From Methanosarcinales archaeon ex4572_44 (GTDB taxonomy: Archaea > Halobacteriota > Methanosarcinia > Methanosarcinales > EX4572-44), in assembly GCA_002254825.2 (NCBI GenBank), contig NJEL02000008.1:1-22887 (forward strand): a stretch of 22,887 nt of DNA, written 5' to 3'. The notes below the pieces were generated by a model. The model made no database searches, was not told the DNA's origin, and saw nothing but the letters and a program-made list of their open reading frames with translations. The first letter of the stretch is position 1, and each line of letters opens with the position of its first letter. Of the stretch, positions 16,954-22,887 are shown in pieces. A program made the translations under genes and the position numbers.

Positions 16954-16975
16954 ATGCCGTGTATACGTGTGATAC
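16954..16975 (+). other. 23S processing stem, upstream arm
   Basis: ATGCCGTGTATA (16954-16965) pairs with TATGCACGGTAT (19631-19642) over 12 bp with two G-U pairs. GTGTGATAC (16967-16975) pairs with GTGTCGCAC (19616-19624) over 9 bp with two G-U pairs. The internal loop is C opposite ATTAGT. It encloses the whole 23S segment. Confidence 0.8.
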
Positions 16976-17013
16976 TCTGGACGCTTACTGGATGTAAGTG
17001 GAGCAGAGGCCGG

Positions 17014-19615
<2,602 letters not shown>

Positions 19616-19642
19616 GTGTCGCACATTAGTTATGCACGGTAT
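19616..19642 (+). other. 23S processing stem, downstream arm
   Basis: Complementary to 16954-16975 (see that entry). Pairing begins at the very base after the last recognisable 23S nucleotide. Confidence 0.8.
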
Positions 19643-19660
19643 TTTTTATCGGTATATTTT

Positions 19661-19788
19661 GGTGTTGGCGGTCATAGCGGCTTGGAAACTCCTGTACTCA
19701 TTCCGAACACAGAAGATAAGCAGGCCCACGTTCTGCACTGTACTGAGGTACGCGAGTCCTTGGGAACTGTAGACCGCTGCCAAACACC
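19661..19788 (+). rRNA. rrf: 5S ribosomal RNA
   Basis: About 128 nt. The two ends form helix I: GGTGTTGGCGGT at 5' with the ACCGCTGCCAAACACC end at 3', pairing with small bulges. The conserved loop region ATTCCGAACACAGAAGATAAGC is read in two overlapping parts near 19700-19721. Oligo-T and TATA-like stretches (19640-19660) precede it, so separate transcription from the 23S is possible. A T-rich stretch (about 19790-19812) follows as a likely terminator. Confidence 0.94.
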
Positions 19789-19842
19789 ACTTTTAAAATC
19801 TAATTATCCTTTAGAAAAGCTCGACAGCCAAACGATTACTTT

Positions 19843-21309
19843 ATGGCTTATGGGTGTGTTTACACTATTGGTGTCTGTGATGGTATTACTATGGGCCATG
19901 AGGGTATGAAGTATTCTCTGGCAAGCCGCGAGATTATTGCTGACAGCATTGAGGTGATGGTGGAGGCGCACAGGTTTGATGGTATGGTGATGATCCCGAG
20001 TTGTGACAAGATCACGCCAGGACACTTGATGGCAGCTGGGCGAATTGACATCCCGACGATCGTTGTTACGGGTGGCCCCATGCTGCCTGGTTTTGTCGAT
20101 GATAAAATGCGTGATCTGATCTCGGTCTCAGAGGGGGTTGGTGCGTATCAGAGCGGTGGGATCTCAAAGAGGGAGATATATGAGCTTGAGGAGGGCGCTT
20201 GTTGTGGTGCAGGTTCTTGTGCGGGTCTCTTCACTGCAAATACCATGGCAGCTATGACTGAAGCGCTCGGGTTCTCACTTCCGGGTTGCGGCACTGTTCA
20301 CGCAGTCGATGCCAAGAAAATGCGGCTTGCTAAGATGAGCGGGATGCAGATAATGAATCTGATCAAACATGGCGTTGGTGCGCGAAGTATTGCTGATAGG
20401 AGATCGTTCGAGAATGCTGTGATGGTGGATATGGCGATAGGAGGCAGCACCAATACAACACTTCATCTCCCTGCGATCGCAAGAGAGTTTGGGGTGAGCC
20501 TTCCACTTTCAACGTTTGATGAACTGAGCCGCAGGACGCCACACCTCGTTAATCTTCGACCGGGGGGCAGCAATTTCCTGTTGGATCTTGAGCGAGCAGG
20601 CGGCATTCACGCTGTTATGGAACGACTATCATCGAAACTTCACACCGATACGTCGACTGTTACTGGCAAGACACTTGGAGAAAATCTGAGAGAATTTGTG
20701 ATCATCAACCCAAAGACGAACAAGGAAATCATCGCAACACTCGAAGAACCACTCCACGGTGAGGGCGGAATCGCAGTGCTGAAAGGGAATCTCGCACCAG
20801 GAGGCTCTGTTGTGAAACAGTCTGCTGTTAGCGAGAAGATGCTCGTGCACGCGGGTCCAGCGCGCGTCTTCGAAAGCGAGGAATCCTGTATGAAAGTCAT
20901 TATGATGGGAGACATAACACCGGGCGATGTGATAATAATCCGTTACGAGGGACCAAAAGGAGGGCACGGCATGCGTGAGATGCTTTCGCCGACTGCGGCG
21001 CTTGCAGGTGCAGGTTTGATCGAATCGGTAGCACTTATCACAGATGGCAGGTTCTCAGGCGGCACGCGTGGACCCTGCATAGGGCATGTCACGCCAGAAG
21101 CAGCAGACATGGGACCGATCGCACTGGTTGAAGACGGCGACTTGATAGAGATCAACATCCCAGAACGTACACTCAACGTGAAACTCGATGCAGAGACTCT
21201 TAAAGAGCGAGAAGAGAACTGGAAACCACCAGAAAGAGAGTTAAAGGGATATCTTGCCAGGTACCAAAAAATGGTAAGCAGTGCATCCAATGGCTGCGTG
21301 ATCGAGTAA
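19843..21309 (+). pseudogene. ilvD: Dihydroxy-acid dehydratase, N-terminally truncated
   Basis: IlvD catalyses the dehydration step of branched-chain amino acid synthesis and uses an Fe-S cluster. The reading frame gives 488 residues against about 550 usual. Homology begins abruptly at YTIGVCDGITMGHEGM (residues 7-22 from ATG 19843), so about 65 N-terminal residues are missing, including the usual S-x5-PGH segment near the active site. Present: PSCDK (C54), GACCGAGSC (C126 in GSCAGLFTANTM), GGSTNTTLHLPAIA, LKGNLAPGGSVVK and DGRFSGGTRGPCIGHV. The frame is open upstream only to a TAA at 19801, and those codons do not resemble IlvD. The rest is intact and well conserved, so the loss looks recent or artefactual. 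No SD precedes ATG 19843. Confidence 0.85.
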
Positions 21310-21327
21310 AAATCAAGCGGTGGTGGA

Positions 21328-21702
21328 TTAGGTAGAGGTGAGTTTGAGGGCGTTGAGTACCTCTTTCCCTAATTTTCCAAGTGTGCTTAAGGGTTCGGTT
21401 ATTTCTGTTAATTCGAGGTATATCTCCCTGCGTTCGCCTGTTTCGTCCTGTGCTTTGAGTATCAGTTCTGTTTCTGAGATGCTTTTTGCGCGTATTTCTG
21501 TTACCAGCGGTTCGTAGATCTCTGCTATTGTAACCATCAGTTCATGGGCGTGTCTCTCTTTAACCACGTTTTTACCGTTCAGGTTGATTTTTAGGAGTTT
21601 GTCTTTTTGTGGTATCAGTTCTTCAGCTTTTGTGAGTACTCGTGTTCCAAGCTCTTTTATGCTTTGTAGGTTGATTGCAGTACTCAGTTCTTCCGTTTTC
21701 AT
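21328..21702 (-). CDS. C-terminal part of a frameshifted gene, function unknown
   Basis: 124 residues from an ATG without SD. The same frame is open and protein-like for 21 more codons upstream (SFEPTIIYVNRDQREHNI directly before the ATG), back to about 21765, where it overlaps the end of the upstream piece. This is therefore the downstream half of one gene. It contains EIRAKSISETELILKAQDET followed by RREIYLELTEITEPL, alternating beta/alpha in character, with no catalytic motif. It converges with ilvD 18 nt away. Confidence 0.7.
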   Translation of the reverse strand: MKTEELSTAINLQSIKELGTRVLTKAEELIPQKDKLLKINLNGKNVVKERHAHELMVTIAEIYEPLVTEIRAKSISETELILKAQDETGERREIYLELTEITEPLSTLGKLGKEVLNALKLTST

Positions 21703-21757
21703 TATGTTGTGTTCTCTCTGGTCTCGGTTAACGTAGATTATCGTTGGCTCGAAGCTC

Positions 21758-22444
21758 TCAGTGAGTTGTTAGTTCTGTGAGGACGTAATCCCCAATGTCG
21801 ACATAATCCACGACGAATTCTTTTTTCAAGAGTGGTTTTTTCATTCCGACTGGTATTTTCACATCTTTTTTGAATTCTGTGACCCGGCGTAGCACACTCC
21901 AGAATCCAATCGCTCCCGTATTCGTTTCAAACTGGGAGGTTATCTCTTTATCGTAGAATAGTGTGAGTCTGCTGTTGTAGCTCTCGCCTTCTCGTTTCAG
22001 TTCAAGAGAGTATTCTTTGAAACTGATGGGATCGTTTTTGAAAAAGCCGTCAAGTAATGTCATCATCCTCTGCTCAAGCCCAGCAATCTTCTCATTCTCG
22101 CTTGCGACAATGGAAGTGAAAGAGTACACTCTGTTCTTTGCCCCGACATTACAAGTCCTGGAGACAAACTCTTTTATTTCTGCCGAACAGTCGAGGAGCA
22201 CGTCTTTTTTTCCAAAAGATTCAAGTGTTTCATCGATTAAAAGAATAATTCGATCTTTGAACGATTCAATATCCTTTAAATCTGACTCTTTCTCGTACGT
22301 TAGTTTTTTAACTGCTTCATCAGCGTTAAGCAATCCCTCTTCAAGATCTGCCGCTTCTATCACAACAGCGATAAAATCCTGAAGCAGAGCCAAAAAGTCT
22401 TTTTTCAGCGGGAATTCGGTTGAATCACCATACATGTACCTCAC
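21758..22444 (-). CDS. N-terminal part of a frameshifted gene (YMYGDSTEFP-type), function unknown
   Basis: 228 residues from GTG 22444, with GGAG about 10 nt upstream; ATG 22435 is an alternative. It begins MRYMYGDSTEFPLKKDFL, a start motif I associate with uncharacterised bacterial and archaeal proteins; that association is from memory and uncertain. Helical segment at about 15-80, then mixed alpha/beta to VVDYVDIGDYVLTEL. The frame ends TTH-stop, but shifting by one base at 21758-21770 continues as LTESFEPTIIYV into the next piece. The joined product would be about 370 residues. No membrane segments or known catalytic residues. Confidence 0.7.
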   Translation of the reverse strand: MRYMYGDSTEFPLKKDFLALLQDFIAVVIEAADLEEGLLNADEAVKKLTYEKESDLKDIESFKDRIILLIDETLESFGKKDVLLDCSAEIKEFVSRTCNVGAKNRVYSFTSIVASENEKIAGLEQRMMTLLDGFFKNDPISFKEYSLELKREGESYNSRLTLFYDKEITSQFETNTGAIGFWSVLRRVTEFKKDVKIPVGMKKPLLKKEFVVDYVDIGDYVLTELTTH

Positions 22445-22470
22445 AGCAGAAACGCTCCATGACAGAATAT

Positions 22471-22491
22471 AATCTATAACACATAAATAGA
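22471..22491 (-). promoter_or_regulatory. Candidate promoter of the minus-strand split gene
   Basis: Read on minus, CTATTTATGTG and TTATAGAT are both TATA-like, 27-45 nt before GTG 22444. The surrounding gap 22445-22626 is AT-rich and holds no gene. Confidence 0.35.
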
Positions 22492-22626
22492 TTTCTCAAT
22501 AGAGATGGCTGCAAATCCGTTGGGAATGAAGATGATAGCTATTATACTCTGTTATTTTTATTTATGTTTGATATGGTGGTTATTTTAGTCTCTGTTTTCT
22601 TTTTAACTGGATTTTTTAACTGGGTT

Positions 22627-22887
22627 CTATAGTATGTTGTCCAGTCGGTACTGTTTCGTTTCTTTTTTTATCTGGAATATATCTCTTGCAATTCTTGCTA
22701 CGTGTTCTCTGTGTTCTGGTGGCGTGTAGACTCCGAATCGCCAGTTTTTGTGCTGTGATTTTTCAAGGGCTGCCACAATAGGTGACGCTTTCTCAAGCGG
22801 GATCGTTTTTTCGCTCGTTATTATCTGGGCTCTGCTCTCAGATATCTCTGGCGGTGGAGGTATGTCTACTATCACATATCCTGGGTC
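22627..22887 (-). CDS. HD-superfamily phosphohydrolase, C-terminal end (5'-partial)
   Basis: The frame is open to the window edge; 86 residues are visible, starting DPGYVIVDIPPPPE and ending in QYRLDNIL. The segments SPIVAALEKSQHKNWRFGVY and TPPEHREHVARIARDIF resemble the C-terminal region of archaeal and bacterial HD-domain phosphohydrolases related to dGTPases (COG1078). The HD motif itself would lie upstream, outside the window. The coding strand is strongly A/C-rich, as in other gene ends here. Confidence 0.7.
   Translation of the reverse strand, partial: DPGYVIVDIPPPPEISESRAQIITSEKTIPLEKASPIVAALEKSQHKNWRFGVYTPPEHREHVARIARDIFQIKKETKQYRLDNIL

Noticed and set aside
16881..17013. Possible circular permutation of 23S, with domain VI moved upstream; GGTTGAAAACCTAAGTCC resembles the domain VI segment GCTGAAAGCATCTAAGC.
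   Set aside because: The space is only about 130 nt, there is no sarcin-ricin sequence, and the resemblance is short and explained by a GAAA tetraloop hairpin.
22600..22623. Direct repeat TTTTTAACTGG, two copies.
   Set aside because: Only two short AT-rich copies beside a gene end; no mobile-element or CRISPR-like structure.

Overview
The window is a mid-G+C piece of a euryarchaeal chromosome. Archaeal MCM, TBP, DUF424, DUF2111, OapABC, TATA-box promoters, GTG/TTG starts and a 16S ending in ATCACCTCCT all point the same way. DUF2111, and a GH57 gene beside a GH15 gene (as in Methanocaldococcus), suggest a methanogen-related or alkane/methane-oxidising lineage near Methanosarcinales/Syntropharchaeia. 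I cannot fix the taxon from sequence reading alone.

Layout. (1) 1-3654, plus strand: MCM helicase (N-terminus outside the window), DUF424 and two coiled-coil proteins, closely packed. (2) 3709-5958: hisS on minus and a nucleotidyltransferase on plus, sharing one intergenic TATA element. (3) 6106-7629: TBP, a probably leaderless TatD-like hydrolase, then tRNA-Arg(CCG). (4) 7958-14922: DUF2111, two tandem GH57 proteins (the first degenerate), an ACT+V4R protein overlapping a GH15 glucoamylase broken by a 10-bp tandem duplication, then oapA-oapB-oapC. (5) 14970-19788: rRNA operon with promoter, structured leader, 16S, an intron-containing tRNA-Ala(UGC), a 23S that stops before domain VI, and 5S. 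(6) 19843-21309: ilvD lacking about its first 65 residues. (7) 21328-22887, minus strand: one gene split by a frameshift, and the C-terminal end of an HD phosphohydrolase.

How the genes work together. The first operon is replication-linked. The GH57/GH15 block fits breakdown of an internal alpha-glucan, with ACT+V4R as a possible sensor, but the glucoamylase is out of frame here. OapABC are origin-associated proteins in haloarchaea; no orc1/cdc6 is present here.

Main observations. (a) The 23S lacks domain VI, including the sarcin-ricin loop. It ends at GAGAC, just before the universally conserved A2602, and a 21-bp processing stem closes exactly there. (b) Just after the 5S, ilvD has lost its 5' end, so broken genes flank the 5S on both sides. 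(c) In every protein-coding transcription unit, on either strand, the coding strand drifts from T+G-rich at the promoter end to A+C-rich at the far end. (d) Two genes carry single, exactly locatable frameshifts. Points (a), (b) and (d) could reflect assembly or sequencing error and need read-level checks.
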